Below are positions 9,105 to 17,729 of a stretch of DNA of 64,000 nucleotides, one piece after another. Position numbers and translations under genes: made by a program. The first letter of the stretch is position 1. Every line of letters starts with the position of its first letter. The stretch is from Paenarthrobacter aurescens TC1 (lineage in GTDB: Bacteria > Actinomycetota > Actinomycetes > Actinomycetales > Micrococcaceae). Location of the stretch: positions 2,542,001 through 2,606,000 of the forward strand of contig CP000474.1 of the NCBI GenBank assembly GCA_000014925.1. The letters are read 5' to 3'. The notes beneath the pieces were generated by a model. That model had not been told where the DNA came from, did not search any database, and worked only from the letters and a program-made list of their open reading frames with translations.

Positions 9105-9869
9105 CTAGAAGAGACCTTCCACCGGTTCAATAAGTTCCGGCGAGTTGTTACGGACATTTCCGACGGCGGCCCCTACCGCGTCCAGCGTCCAACCGGCCGC
9201 CGCGTCGTGTGCCCTGGAACGGACCATGTCCACCAAGCCTTGGGCGTCCTTCTCCCTAGGATCCAACCACGCTTCCATCGTCTCAGTGCTCATGGGCAAC
9301 GGAACCCGGTCATGGAGTGACGTAAGTTCGTCAAACACTGAGGCACTGCGCCTTGTTCGCGCCTCATCTGCTGTTGGGGTGTCGGCAGTCAGAATGGACA
9401 TGGACAGCAACCAACGGCCCGGATCATCAGGGGATGCTGACTGGTCCCGCCACCACTCGTACAAGCCCGCGAAGACCAAACCCTGGCCGTCCCCCGGGTG
9501 CACATAGTACGGTTGCTTGTTCTTGCCCTCGCCCTTCTTCCATTCGTAGTAGCCATCCGCCGGAACCGCACAACGCCTGGCCACAGCGGCTTTCTTGAAG
9601 GACGGCTTCTCCAGCAACGTTTCACTGCGCGCGTTGATGAGCCTGGCACCACCTTTGGGGTCCTTGGCCCATGAGGGCACCAAACCCCACTTGGCTACGT
9701 GGAGCTGGCGTTTCACGTCCTCATCGATGAGCCTCTCCAACACGATGGGAACGGCATCCGTCGGGGCCACATTCCACGATTTTTCAAGGGCAATCTCGTT
9801 CTCAAGCTCAGCGTCGAAATCGGCGAGCAGGTCTCCCACCGCACGGGCCATCACATAACGTCCACACAT
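9105..9869 (-). CDS. SRAP family abasic-site protein (YedK/HMCES-like)
   Basis: A protein of 254 residues that forms a covalent thiazolidine link with abasic sites in single-stranded DNA, protecting them during replication. The start is fixed by the catalytic cysteine, which must be residue 2: MCGRYVMAR. Other active-site elements are visible: NVAPTDAVPIV, the N-A-R-S-E-T loop (INARSETLLEKPSFKKA), the CAVPADGYYEWKK strand with the catalytic Glu, and the His in LHDRVPLPM. The frame is open for another 36 codons upstream, but those would bury the Cys. No LexA box is evident before it. It is convergent with the gene on its left. Confidence 0.93.
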   Translation of the reverse strand: MCGRYVMARAVGDLLADFDAELENEIALEKSWNVAPTDAVPIVLERLIDEDVKRQLHVAKWGLVPSWAKDPKGGARLINARSETLLEKPSFKKAAVARRCAVPADGYYEWKKGEGKNKQPYYVHPGDGQGLVFAGLYEWWRDQSASPDDPGRWLLSMSILTADTPTADEARTRRSASVFDELTSLHDRVPLPMSTETMEAWLDPREKDAQGLVDMVRSRAHDAAAGWTLDAVGAAVGNVRNNSPELIEPVEGLF

Positions 9870-10018
9870 GGCAACAGTCTGCCCTCTCCTCCAAGAACGC
9901 ACCAGCGCACCATGTGACGTAACCCGGCTTCGCGGCCGAACGGGAATTATTCCGACGCGGGTTACCGTTGATAGCAACGAACCATCCCGCGCAAACGACC
10001 AACACTGAGGAGAGCTCT

Positions 10019-10276
10019 GTGGACTTCACTCCCGACTCCGGCACCATCACCATGTTCTCGACCACCTGGTGCGGCTACTGCAACCGCCTTAAGAAGCAGC
10101 TGGACGCCAAGGGCATCGGCTACACCGAGATCAACATCGAAGAAGTGGATGGGACCGCCGAACTCGTCGAGCAGCTCAACGGAGGCAACCGCACCGTCCC
10201 CACCGTGCTCTTCCCTGACGGAACTGCGGCCACCAACCCCTCAGCCGCCGAGGTCGAGAACCGCTTGGCCGCATAG
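10019..10276 (+). CDS. mrx1: Mycoredoxin (glutaredoxin-like, CGYC)
   Basis: An 85-residue thioredoxin-fold protein with active site [12 protein letters not shown] and the cis-proline loop TVPTVLF. CGYC and this length match mycoredoxin-1, which reduces protein-mycothiol mixed disulfides. I chose the GTG ([12 protein letters not shown]) because GGAG lies seven to eight bases before it; the longer frame begins with a TTG and lacks such a site. It lies on the same strand just before the mycothiol-dependent formaldehyde dehydrogenase gene, a coherent mycothiol neighbourhood. Confidence 0.9.
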   Translation: MDFTPDSGTITMFSTTWCGYCNRLKKQLDAKGIGYTEINIEEVDGTAELVEQLNGGNRTVPTVLFPDGTAATNPSAAEVENRLAA

Positions 10277-10415
10277 CCTCCCACACTGCCGCTGTTGGGC
10301 CCGCACGGAACAATCCACGCACTGTCTGCCACCTGTGATAGACAGAATGGGAATCCGTAGCGGGCCCTGCTTCATTAAGGGGCCTGCTCTCCTAGAGCCC
10401 GAAGGGAACATCTCC

Positions 10416-11501
10416 ATGGTCCACGCAGTCAAAGGTGTCGTCGTCCGCTCCAAAGGCGCACCCGCAACCCTAGAAACCATCCTGGTTCCCGAACCCGGAC
10501 CCGGCGAGGCCCTGGTGGACATTCTCACCAGCGGCGTATGCCACACCGACCTCCACTACAAACTCGGCGGAATCAGCGACGACTTCCCGTTCCTGCTCGG
10601 CCACGAAGCCACCGGCGTCGTCAGCGCAGTCGGCCCTGACGTTACCGACGTCGCCCCCGGCGACCGCGTCGTCCTCAACTGGCGCGCAGTGTGCGGCAAC
10701 TGTCGCGCCTGCAACCGCGGCCAAGCCCAGTACTGCTTCAACACCCACAACGCCACCCAAAAAATGACGCTCGAAGACGGCACGGAACTGTCACCTGCCC
10801 TTGGAATCGGCGCGTTCATCGAAAAGACCCTGGTGGCCGCGGGGCAATGCACCAAGGTAGACCCCGACGCCGATGCCGCCGCCGTCGGACTGCTCGGCTG
10901 CGGCGTCATGGCAGGTTTGGGAGCCGCGCTCAACACCGGCGGGGTCAAACGAGGAGACTCTGTTGCCGTCATCGGCTGTGGCGGCGTGGGCGTAGCAGCC
11001 ATCGCCGGTGCCGCGCTCGCCGGCGCCACCACCATCATCGCCGTCGACATCGACGCAAAGAAGCTCGAGCGCGCCAAAGAACTCGGCGCGACACACACCG
11101 TGGATTCATCCGCTGGCGACCCCGTCGAAGAAATCCGGGCCCTGACAGGCGGCTTCGGCGCAGACGTGGTGATTGACGCCGTCGGACGTCCCGAAACATA
11201 CAAGCAGGCCTTCTACGCCCGCGACCTCGCAGGAACCGTTGTCCTGGTGGGCGTACCCACCCCGGAGATGACCCTGGAACTGCCACTGTTGGACGTCTTC
11301 GGCCGCGGGGGTTCCCTCAAGTCCTCCTGGTACGGCGACTGCCTGCCCTCCCGTGACTTCCCCATGCTGGTGGACCTCTACAAACAGGGCAAGCTGGACC
11401 TGGACGCGTTCGTGACGGAGCGCATCACCATCAACCAGGTAGAAGACGCCTTCGACAAAATGCACCAGGGCGCCGTCCTGCGATCGGTGGTAGAGCTGTG
11501 A
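10416..11501 (+). CDS. S-(hydroxymethyl)mycothiol dehydrogenase-like Zn alcohol dehydrogenase
   Basis: A 361-residue zinc medium-chain dehydrogenase. Catalytic zinc ligands are in [10 protein letters not shown] and GHEATG; the structural zinc lobe is [15 protein letters not shown]; the NAD fold motif is [10 protein letters not shown]. It closely resembles the MscR/AdhE2 type, which oxidises the adduct of formaldehyde and mycothiol to S-formylmycothiol with NAD+. The substrate is inferred from the family and from the adjacent mycoredoxin and MBL genes. The ATG follows AAGGGA. Its TGA overlaps the GTG of the MBL gene, so the two are translationally coupled. Confidence 0.88.
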   Translation: MVHAVKGVVVRSKGAPATLETILVPEPGPGEALVDILTSGVCHTDLHYKLGGISDDFPFLLGHEATGVVSAVGPDVTDVAPGDRVVLNWRAVCGNCRACNRGQAQYCFNTHNATQKMTLEDGTELSPALGIGAFIEKTLVAAGQCTKVDPDADAAAVGLLGCGVMAGLGAALNTGGVKRGDSVAVIGCGGVGVAAIAGAALAGATTIIAVDIDAKKLERAKELGATHTVDSSAGDPVEEIRALTGGFGADVVIDAVGRPETYKQAFYARDLAGTVVLVGVPTPEMTLELPLLDVFGRGGSLKSSWYGDCLPSRDFPMLVDLYKQGKLDLDAFVTERITINQVEDAFDKMHQGAVLRSVVEL

Positions 11502-12136
11502 GCACCGGCAACATCACCATCGACCGCGTCGTCACCTCAGGGACATTCTCCCTCGACGGCGGAACCTGGGACGTGGACAACAACGTCTGGATCATCGGCG
11601 ACGACTCCGAATGCATCGTCATCGACCCCGCCCACAACCCCGAAGCCATTCGCGAGGCAGTTGGCGGCCGTACGGTCAAAGCCATCTTGCTAACCCACGG
11701 CCATGACGACCACATCAGTTCCGCGGGCGCGTTTTGCGAGCTCGTCAAAGCTCCCATCCATCTGCACCAGGACGACTGGATGCTGTGGCGGGCAGTGTTC
11801 CCCGAAATCGACCCCGATGTGGCAATCGTTGACGGAGACGAGTTCACCGTCGCCGACGCGACACTGAAAGCGATTCACACTCCCGGTCACTCACCAGGGT
11901 CCGTCTCATTCCACTTGCCCAGCAAAGAAACACTGTTCAGCGGGGACACGCTCTTCCAGGGCGGACCCGGCGCGACGGGCCGCTCGTACAGCGACTTCCC
12001 CACCATCATCGAGTCCATCAGGACCAAGCTCCTCCCACTGCCTGAGGAAACCGTGGTCCTCACCGGACACGGTGATTCAACCACCATCAGCGCAGAGAAG
12101 CCGCATCTGGATGAATGGATTGCACGGGGCCACTAA
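11498..12136 (+). CDS. MBL-fold metallo-hydrolase (glyoxalase II-like)
   Basis: A 212-residue metallo-beta-lactamase fold hydrolase. The metal motif is [14 protein letters not shown] (HxHxDH), followed by [11 protein letters not shown] and FSGDTLF, then a C-terminal LTGHGDST histidine. Such proteins hydrolyse thioesters. Being coupled by a four-base overlap to the mycothiol formaldehyde dehydrogenase, it probably cleaves S-formylmycothiol to formate and mycothiol, an inference from context that fits the usual MscR-MBL gene pair in actinobacteria. Confidence 0.88.
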   Translation: MSTGNITIDRVVTSGTFSLDGGTWDVDNNVWIIGDDSECIVIDPAHNPEAIREAVGGRTVKAILLTHGHDDHISSAGAFCELVKAPIHLHQDDWMLWRAVFPEIDPDVAIVDGDEFTVADATLKAIHTPGHSPGSVSFHLPSKETLFSGDTLFQGGPGATGRSYSDFPTIIESIRTKLLPLPEETVVLTGHGDSTTISAEKPHLDEWIARGH

Positions 12137-12163
12137 GTACCCATCGCAGCCAGGTCCGCGGCA

Positions 12164-14491
12164 TCACCCGCGATGGCCGGCTGCCGTTTCGTACACCGGG
12201 GCGGCAGCCGGCTCAAGCCGGATCATGACAGACTTCGAGGCCGGAGTGTTGCTCTCCTCTGCCGTAGAATCCAACGGCACAAGGACGTTCGCCTCCGGGT
12301 AGTACGCAGCGGCGCAGCCCCGTGCACTGGGATAGGAGACCAAACGCAACTGGGGCAAGACACGGTCCACACCGTCGTCGGCCTCGCTGTGAACGTCCAC
12401 GTAACCGCCGTCCTCGAAACCCAACTCGGCCAGGTCCGATGGATTCACTAGGAGGACCATGCGGCCTTTCTTTATGCCCCGGTAGCGATCATTCAAGGTG
12501 TACGTGGTGGTGTTGAACTGATCATGTGACCGGACAGTTTGGAGAAGCAGGCGGCCCCGCGGAATCACAATGGTTTCAAGCTCGTTGACGGAGAACATGG
12601 CCTTGCCCGTTGCTGTGGGGAATGTCCTGCTGTCCCTTGGCCCGTGAGGCAAGACGAAGCCATCCTCCTCGCGGATGCGGGCATTGAAATCCTCAAACCC
12701 CGGCACGACGCGGGAAATGTGATCCCGGATGGCGTCATAGTTGCGTCCCAGCCCGGCCCAGTCAACCGGCACTTTATCGCCCAGGACAGCTTGGGCCATG
12801 CGGCTGACGATGGCCACTTCGGACAAGACGTTCGGGGCTATGGGTTCCAGCGGACCCGTCGAGCGATGCACCGCACAAACGGTGTCCTCCACGGTGACAA
12901 ACTGCTTTACGCCGCCCTGTCTGTCGATCTCCGTCCGCCCCAACGTTGGCAGGATCAGGGCCTGCTCACCAACCACCACATGAGACCGGTTCAGTTTCGT
13001 TGAGATTTGGACTGATAATCGGGTTTTCCTTAATGCCGCTTCAGCCACCGTGGTGTCTGAAATCGCGTGCACCAAGTTGCCGCCCAACGCGATCAGGACT
13101 TTGATCCCGCCATCCCGCATGCCCTTGATGCTGTCCACAGCGTCGACGCCAGGATTCCGTGGCGGATCAAATCCGAACTCCCGCTGGATTGCCTCCAGGA
13201 ACCGTGGCGGCATCTTCTCCCAAATGCCCATGGTCCGGTCACCTTGAACGTTGCTGTGTCCACGGATGGGGCACGGCCCTGCACCGGGTTTGCCGATGTT
13301 GCCGCGCAACAGAAGCAGGTTGATGATCTCCTTGATGGTGGGGACAGCTTTCTTATGCTGCGTGATGCCCATGGCCCACGTGATGATGACTTTTTCAGCG
13401 CGGAGGTACCTGGCGGCCAAATCATCGATGTCCGCGCTGGTGAGCCCTGTCGCGGTAAGGACATCGCGTTCGTTCAGCGTGGCCAGATGGGCCGCGAACC
13501 CGACGAAGCCTTGGCAATGCTCATCAATGAACGTGCGGTCCAGCACTGTTCCGGGGGCAGCCCTCTCGGCGTCCAGGACACGCTTGGACAGAGCCTGCAA
13601 CAGTGCCATGTCCCCGGCAAGGCGGATCTGCAGGTACTGGTCCGCCAGGTCGGTGCCTTTGCCCACCAAACCACGGGGACGTTGTGGGTTCCGAAAATTA
13701 ATCAGCCCGGCTTCAGGCAAGGGATTCACGGCCACGATCCCGGCGCCTGCTTCCTTCGCTTCCTCCAGGGCTGTGAGCATCCGGGGATGGCACGTTCCCG
13801 GGTTCTGACCCATGATGATGATCAGGTCAGCCTGGGCAAAGTCCGCATAGGTGATGGCTGACTTTCCGACTCCGACGGTCGCTCCCATGGCGACACCCGT
13901 GGATTCGTGGCACATGTTGGAACAGTCGGGAAGGTTATTGGTTCCGTACGCCCGCACGAAAAGTTGATAAAGGAACGCGGCCTCGTTGCTTGTTCTTCCG
14001 CTCGTATAGAACGTCGCGTGGTCCGGGTTCTCAAGACCGTTCAGCTCGCGGGCCACTACTTCGAATGCCCGGTCCCAACTGACAGGAACATAATGATCGG
14101 ACCCTGCAGCCTTAAAGACCGGCTCCACCAACCTGCCTTGCTGACCAAGCCAATACTCAGACTTGGACTCCAAGGCACTCAAGGTGTTTTCGGCCCAGAA
14201 CTGCGTGGGAATTTTGAGTGGTTCAGCTTCCCAGCCGATGGCCTTGGCACCGTTCTCGCAAAATTCAGCCGCTTTACGTTCCGGCGGGTCAGGCCAGGCG
14301 CAACTCATGCAATCGAAACCGTCTTTTTGATTGACGGCCCGCAGTGTCTTCCATGCCCGGGAGGGGCCCATGTCAGCCATGGCATGCGGGAGTGTTTCGC
14401 TCAGACTTGGCAATCCCGCGGCGGATCTCTTGGGCGCGCTGACGCTGATGTCTACGTCAGAGTCCTCAATAGGGCGCTTTCTCCGGCTCAT
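12164..14491 (-). CDS. FdhF/YdeP-type molybdopterin oxidoreductase
   Basis: A 775-residue molybdenum enzyme of the formate dehydrogenase alpha-subunit family. Visible features: an N-terminal DGFDCMSCAWPDP region with further Cys in AEFCENGAKA, a probable iron-sulfur site; the molybdenum-ligand region NMCHESTGVAM with Cys-His; bis-MGD binding segments such as IIMGQNPGTCHPRM and GNIGKPGAGPCPIRGHSNVQ; and a C-terminal MopB domain (NDRYRGIKKGRMVLL). YdeP-like members are soluble; their substrate is often uncertain, though formate is possible. It is convergent with the mycothiol formaldehyde genes, whose product is formate. No accessory Fdh subunit or FdhD gene is adjacent. Confidence 0.88.
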   Translation of the reverse strand: MSRRKRPIEDSDVDISVSAPKRSAAGLPSLSETLPHAMADMGPSRAWKTLRAVNQKDGFDCMSCAWPDPPERKAAEFCENGAKAIGWEAEPLKIPTQFWAENTLSALESKSEYWLGQQGRLVEPVFKAAGSDHYVPVSWDRAFEVVARELNGLENPDHATFYTSGRTSNEAAFLYQLFVRAYGTNNLPDCSNMCHESTGVAMGATVGVGKSAITYADFAQADLIIIMGQNPGTCHPRMLTALEEAKEAGAGIVAVNPLPEAGLINFRNPQRPRGLVGKGTDLADQYLQIRLAGDMALLQALSKRVLDAERAAPGTVLDRTFIDEHCQGFVGFAAHLATLNERDVLTATGLTSADIDDLAARYLRAEKVIITWAMGITQHKKAVPTIKEIINLLLLRGNIGKPGAGPCPIRGHSNVQGDRTMGIWEKMPPRFLEAIQREFGFDPPRNPGVDAVDSIKGMRDGGIKVLIALGGNLVHAISDTTVAEAALRKTRLSVQISTKLNRSHVVVGEQALILPTLGRTEIDRQGGVKQFVTVEDTVCAVHRSTGPLEPIAPNVLSEVAIVSRMAQAVLGDKVPVDWAGLGRNYDAIRDHISRVVPGFEDFNARIREEDGFVLPHGPRDSRTFPTATGKAMFSVNELETIVIPRGRLLLQTVRSHDQFNTTTYTLNDRYRGIKKGRMVLLVNPSDLAELGFEDGGYVDVHSEADDGVDRVLPQLRLVSYPSARGCAAAYYPEANVLVPLDSTAEESNTPASKSVMIRLEPAAAPVYETAAGHRG

Positions 14492-14576
14492 TGTTCTACC
14501 GCGATCCGCGTGCTCGGGATACCTGTCTACCTCAGACTAAACCCGGGCACCTACACGCTCAACGGAGCTGTGGCGA

Positions 14577-15326
14577 CTAGCCCAGCAGAGTCCGGAAGTC
14601 GCCGTCGACGATGTCTGCGTAGCCACGGTAAGCCTCAATCACGGCATCCTCCACAGTAGTGACATCCAGATGCGGCAGCAGGTCATTCGCGGCACCGGCA
14701 GTCGCGGTGTCCCACTCGAGACCGAGCGCGGCATAACTCGCCGTCAGGACGTCGCGGATGGGCTTGGAGTCCTCCACCACGATCACTGAGCTGAAAAGCC
14801 ACCCTCCGGAGACCACACGCTGGGCCGTGCCGATGAGCTTTATGCTGTGGGCAGGGAAATCGGGGTCTTCGCCGTGGACACTGAACTCCCCCGGGCAGTA
14901 CTCCCCTGGAATTTCGCCTACTGCGGCGTGGACGCCGACGCTGCGAAGCGCGCCGGCCAGGAGCTCACCAAATTCCGCGAAACGGGCTTTGGCGCGCACT
15001 ATCGCGTCCGGGTGCGGCTCAATATGATCGATCACCAAGGTTCCTTGGTGATATGCCGCGGCGCGGCCCCCGGCCTTCCGGATGAGTGGCTCGAAACCGA
15101 GCTCCCGGCACGCTTCCTCGGCTGCGTGAAAACCAGGCAAATTCGCGTCGCGTTGACCGAAAGCAACCGTAGGCTGGGGACGGTACAGGCGCAGACACGG
15201 GCCGAGATTTCCGTTGCGGGCACGCTGGAGAAGCTCCAATGCGAAATCAAGGTCTCCCGCCGCGCCCATGGTTTCTTTCTGGCGGTAAACCGTTAGCCGG
15301 CGCGGCCCTGCTTCCGAGTCGCTCAT
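14577..15326 (-). CDS. Lipoate--protein ligase A family protein
   Basis: A 249-residue biotin/lipoate protein ligase fold protein. Recognisable parts are RPQPTVAFGQRD, the catalytic-loop region IRKAGGRAAAYHQGTLVID and the acyl-adenylate lysine region HSIKLIGTAQRVV. It lacks the C-terminal accessory domain of E. coli LplA, like many actinobacterial stand-alone members. Substrate could be lipoate or octanoate; not decidable here. The ATG overlaps the TGA of the thioesterase gene (TGATG), so it is translationally coupled. It is the last gene of a three-gene string with the thioesterase and DedA-like genes. Confidence 0.82.
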   Translation of the reverse strand: MSDSEAGPRRLTVYRQKETMGAAGDLDFALELLQRARNGNLGPCLRLYRPQPTVAFGQRDANLPGFHAAEEACRELGFEPLIRKAGGRAAAYHQGTLVIDHIEPHPDAIVRAKARFAEFGELLAGALRSVGVHAAVGEIPGEYCPGEFSVHGEDPDFPAHSIKLIGTAQRVVSGGWLFSSVIVVEDSKPIRDVLTASYAALGLEWDTATAGAANDLLPHLDVTTVEDAVIEAYRGYADIVDGDFRTLLG

Positions 15327-16225
15327 CAACTCTTCCTCAACGTCAGGATCTGTTCAGCCCGGCCGAAGGGTCCGTGGACATCATGAAGCACGGTGGATGT
15401 CAGGCCTATGCCGTCGGCTCCGAAGGAGACCTTATTGTCCAGCCCCAACCATTCACCCGACGGAGCGCGATACATGTGGATCTGAAGATCGACGTTAGGA
15501 AAAATGTAGCTGTTTTCACCCGGGGGAACGCGGGCCGCTATGCCGTTCGCGGTATCCACCAAGCCCATCAGGCGGGCAAGCTCAGTGCTGTCGTCCTGGT
15601 CGGTCAGCGGGTGGGACGTCCGTATCCACAACTTCCCTGATCCGGGGCGGTGTCCCTCCGCGATTCGCATCTCCAAGGAGCGAATGTAACCCCCGGGCCA
15701 CACACTTGCGCCATCCCACGGCTTGCATTCGTCCGGGGCCGGCATGGGCTCGTCTTCCACTGCGGATACGGCGCTGGTGTCACTGGTGACCATGCGCCAG
15801 GCGGCAGCACGGATGGCCACACGGCCTCCCGCTGAAAGCTCTGCCTGGATAAGTTCAATGGTTCGTCCCGGCCTGAGTGTCGAGGTGGTGACTTGGAAAT
15901 CGCCGCCGGGAATCAGCCCGAGGATTTCGTAGCTGATCCGCGCCAGGCGGACATCGTTCCGTGGTTCATGGCGGACCAGAGCATCGGCGATGATGCCCGA
16001 GGCTGGAGCCATGTGTTGTTCGTGGGGATTCCACGCGCCTTGGGCGTGGATGGTGGACCGGTAGCGGCCCTCGCCCAGGGATTCGTAGTAAAAATCGCCG
16101 TCTGCCAGTTCCGGTAATGCAGTAGTCAACCCAGGCCTTTCGCCGATCCAGCTGTAGAACTCAGACCACTGTATCCGCTGATTTGGCCTTCGCCCGACGC
16201 CGTTGGAACACGACAACCCAGACAA
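15326..16225 (-). CDS. Acyl-CoA thioesterase-like (TesB-type double hotdog)
   Basis: A protein of up to 299 residues with two hotdog-like halves, the first around AQGAWNPHEQHMAPASGIIA and the second around LWIRTSHPLTDQDDSTELAR with LMGLVDTANGIA. This pattern is typical of TesB-like acyl-CoA thioesterases, which cleave fatty acyl-CoA to free acid and CoA. The start is uncertain: no ATG or GTG is in frame near the N terminus, only TTG codons, and both candidates lie inside the DedA-like gene, giving an overlap of 56-65 bases. It is coupled downstream to the lipoate ligase-like gene. Confidence 0.75.
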   Translation of the reverse strand: MSGLSCSNGVGRRPNQRIQWSEFYSWIGERPGLTTALPELADGDFYYESLGEGRYRSTIHAQGAWNPHEQHMAPASGIIADALVRHEPRNDVRLARISYEILGLIPGGDFQVTTSTLRPGRTIELIQAELSAGGRVAIRAAAWRMVTSDTSAVSAVEDEPMPAPDECKPWDGASVWPGGYIRSLEMRIAEGHRPGSGKLWIRTSHPLTDQDDSTELARLMGLVDTANGIAARVPPGENSYIFPNVDLQIHMYRAPSGEWLGLDNKVSFGADGIGLTSTVLHDVHGPFGRAEQILTLRKS

Positions 16226-16637
16226 CGACGGCCACCAGGGCCGCGACTCCCACCGCAGCCCCGATCGGTGATGCCGCTGCTACCGCCAACCACGCCTCCA
16301 GAGCAGCCAGACCAATGGTGGCGTAGAGCAATGCCCAGATGACAGAACCCGCCACCGCCGCGGGCAAGTAACGTCGGAGCGGCATGCGGGCAGCACCGGC
16401 CGCAAGGTTGATGGCCGTTTGGAGGCCAATGGTCAGGAAGGCGAGAACGACGGCGTACGGTCCCCAGCGCTGAATCAAGGCCTGGGCCCGGGCTGCTTTG
16501 GGGCGTTCCAAAGAACCACCGAAGCGGGTGTGCGCGAATCCGGCAACGGCTCCCCGCCCGATCCAGTAGGTGACATTGACGCGGATCATGACAATCGCGA
16601 AGAGCGCCGCGAGTGCGACGCCGAAAGGCAAACTCAT
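16161..16637 (-). CDS. DedA/VTT-domain membrane protein
   Basis: An integral membrane protein of about 158 residues with four to five hydrophobic segments: the N-terminal FGVALAALFAIVMIR, then VVLAFLTIGLQTAINLAAGA, AVAGSVIWALLYATIGLA and the C-terminal AAVGVAALVAVVVWVVVF. The motif GAARMPLRRYLPAAVAGSV is the conserved DedA re-entrant signature (G-x-x-x-M-x-x-x-x-F/Y). Such proteins move phospholipids or affect proton-motive force. ATG is chosen; an in-frame GTG four codons upstream is also possible. A DtxR-like dyad sits just upstream. The basic tail KSADTVV overlaps the thioesterase start. Confidence 0.8.
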   Translation of the reverse strand: MSLPFGVALAALFAIVMIRVNVTYWIGRGAVAGFAHTRFGGSLERPKAARAQALIQRWGPYAVVLAFLTIGLQTAINLAAGAARMPLRRYLPAAVAGSVIWALLYATIGLAALEAWLAVAAASPIGAAVGVAALVAVVVWVVVFQRRRAKAKSADTVV

Positions 16638-16653
16638 GATCTGATCCACTCGA

Positions 16654-16669
16654 CTTAGGCTACCCTAAG
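16654..16669. promoter_or_regulatory. Candidate DtxR/IdeR-type iron box
   Basis: CTTAGGCTACCCTAAG is a dyad with arms CTTAGG and CCTAAG and resembles half-sites of the actinobacterial iron-regulator consensus TTAGGNTAGNCTAA. It lies between the DedA-like gene and the divergent coiled-coil gene, very close to the DedA start. No iron gene is adjacent, so function is uncertain. Confidence 0.35.
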
Positions 16670-16745
16670 CATCACGCCGGTGAAGACTCGGTCCCCTCGA
16701 CGGCCATGGCGAACCCCGAGCCAGTGGAAACCCTAGGATAAGTCC

Positions 16746-17729
16746 ATGGACCTCCGCGACGCCGCCCAGGAGCTGTACGCCGTAACACCTCGTGATTTCA
16801 CGGCAGAACGAGCCGCGCAGGTTCGCAAAGCGAAGGATGCCGGCCACAAAGACCTGGCCAAAGAGATCGGCAGCCTGCCCAAGCCGGCCGCCGGCGCATG
16901 GGCCATCAACATGCTGGCCGTTCACAAGCCCGAGGTGATTGACGGCGTCGTACGCTTTGGCGTTTCGCTTCGGACCGCCCAAGAGCAGGGCGACGCGGCA
17001 GCGTTCCGTGAACTCGGGCAGCAACGCCAAGGCCAACTGACAACCGCCGTGAATGCAGCCAAGGACCTCGCTTCCGAAATGGGAGCTCCAATCAGTGCAG
17101 CCGCGGCGGCCGACGTTGAGCAGACACTCAGGGCAGCCATGGCCGACGCCGGGGCCGCTGCCGCCGTAGGAACGGGCAGGCTGGTGCGGGGGCTCAGTGG
17201 CAGCGGCTTCGAGGCAGTGGACCTTACAGCCGCCATCGCTGCGGCAGGTCCTGACGACGAGGCGGGCCCCGAAGAAACGGCGAACTCAAGCGAAAAGGCC
17301 GCCCAACCAACGCCTGGGAGGACCACAAAGAAGGCGTCCTCTGCAACGGCCCGGGAATCGTCCCCGCCGAAAACGAAGACACCCAAGGATGAAGCCACGT
17401 CCCTGGCGGACCGACGCGCAGCCAAGCAACAGGCCGCACTGAAAGAGGCCCGCAGCGAATTCGAGGCAGCCGAGCAAGCGGCCAAGGAAGCAGACGAAGC
17501 AGCGTCCAAAGCGTGGGGCGCCGTCAAAGAACTGGCCGAACGCCGAACAAACCTCACATCAGAGATCGAGGAAGCAAAGAAGCATCTGGCCGCCCTTGAA
17601 GCCGAACTCATCGGTATTACCCGTGACGTGGAGTCCGCCGAATCGGCCAAGAAGCTCGCGGTCAGGGCAGCCACACAGGAGCGCCGCGCCGCGGACCAAG
17701 CCCAACGGCGCGTCGATCGGCTCAGCTAA
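16746..17729 (+). CDS. Ala/Lys-rich coiled-coil protein of unknown function
   Basis: A 327-residue protein in three parts: an N-terminal globular helical domain of about 150 residues (LYAVTPRDFTAERAAQVR, with KEIGSLPKPAAGAWAINML); a low-complexity linker rich in Ala, Pro, Thr, Ser and Lys around residues 170-225; and a long C-terminal coiled coil of heptad-like Glu, Lys and Ala (KEARSEFEAAEQAAKEADEA through the end). There is no signal peptide or membrane segment. I do not recognise a named domain. The linker resembles nucleoid- or envelope-associated actinobacterial proteins in composition only. It is convergent with and overlaps by four bases the Rieske oxidoreductase gene. Confidence 0.75.
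   Translation: MDLRDAAQELYAVTPRDFTAERAAQVRKAKDAGHKDLAKEIGSLPKPAAGAWAINMLAVHKPEVIDGVVRFGVSLRTAQEQGDAAAFRELGQQRQGQLTTAVNAAKDLASEMGAPISAAAAADVEQTLRAAMADAGAAAAVGTGRLVRGLSGSGFEAVDLTAAIAAAGPDDEAGPEETANSSEKAAQPTPGRTTKKASSATARESSPPKTKTPKDEATSLADRRAAKQQAALKEARSEFEAAEQAAKEADEAASKAWGAVKELAERRTNLTSEIEEAKKHLAALEAELIGITRDVESAESAKKLAVRAATQERRAADQAQRRVDRLS

Noticed and set aside
9870..9977. N-terminal extension of the SRAP gene
   Set aside because: The catalytic cysteine must be residue 2, so the start is at MCGRY.
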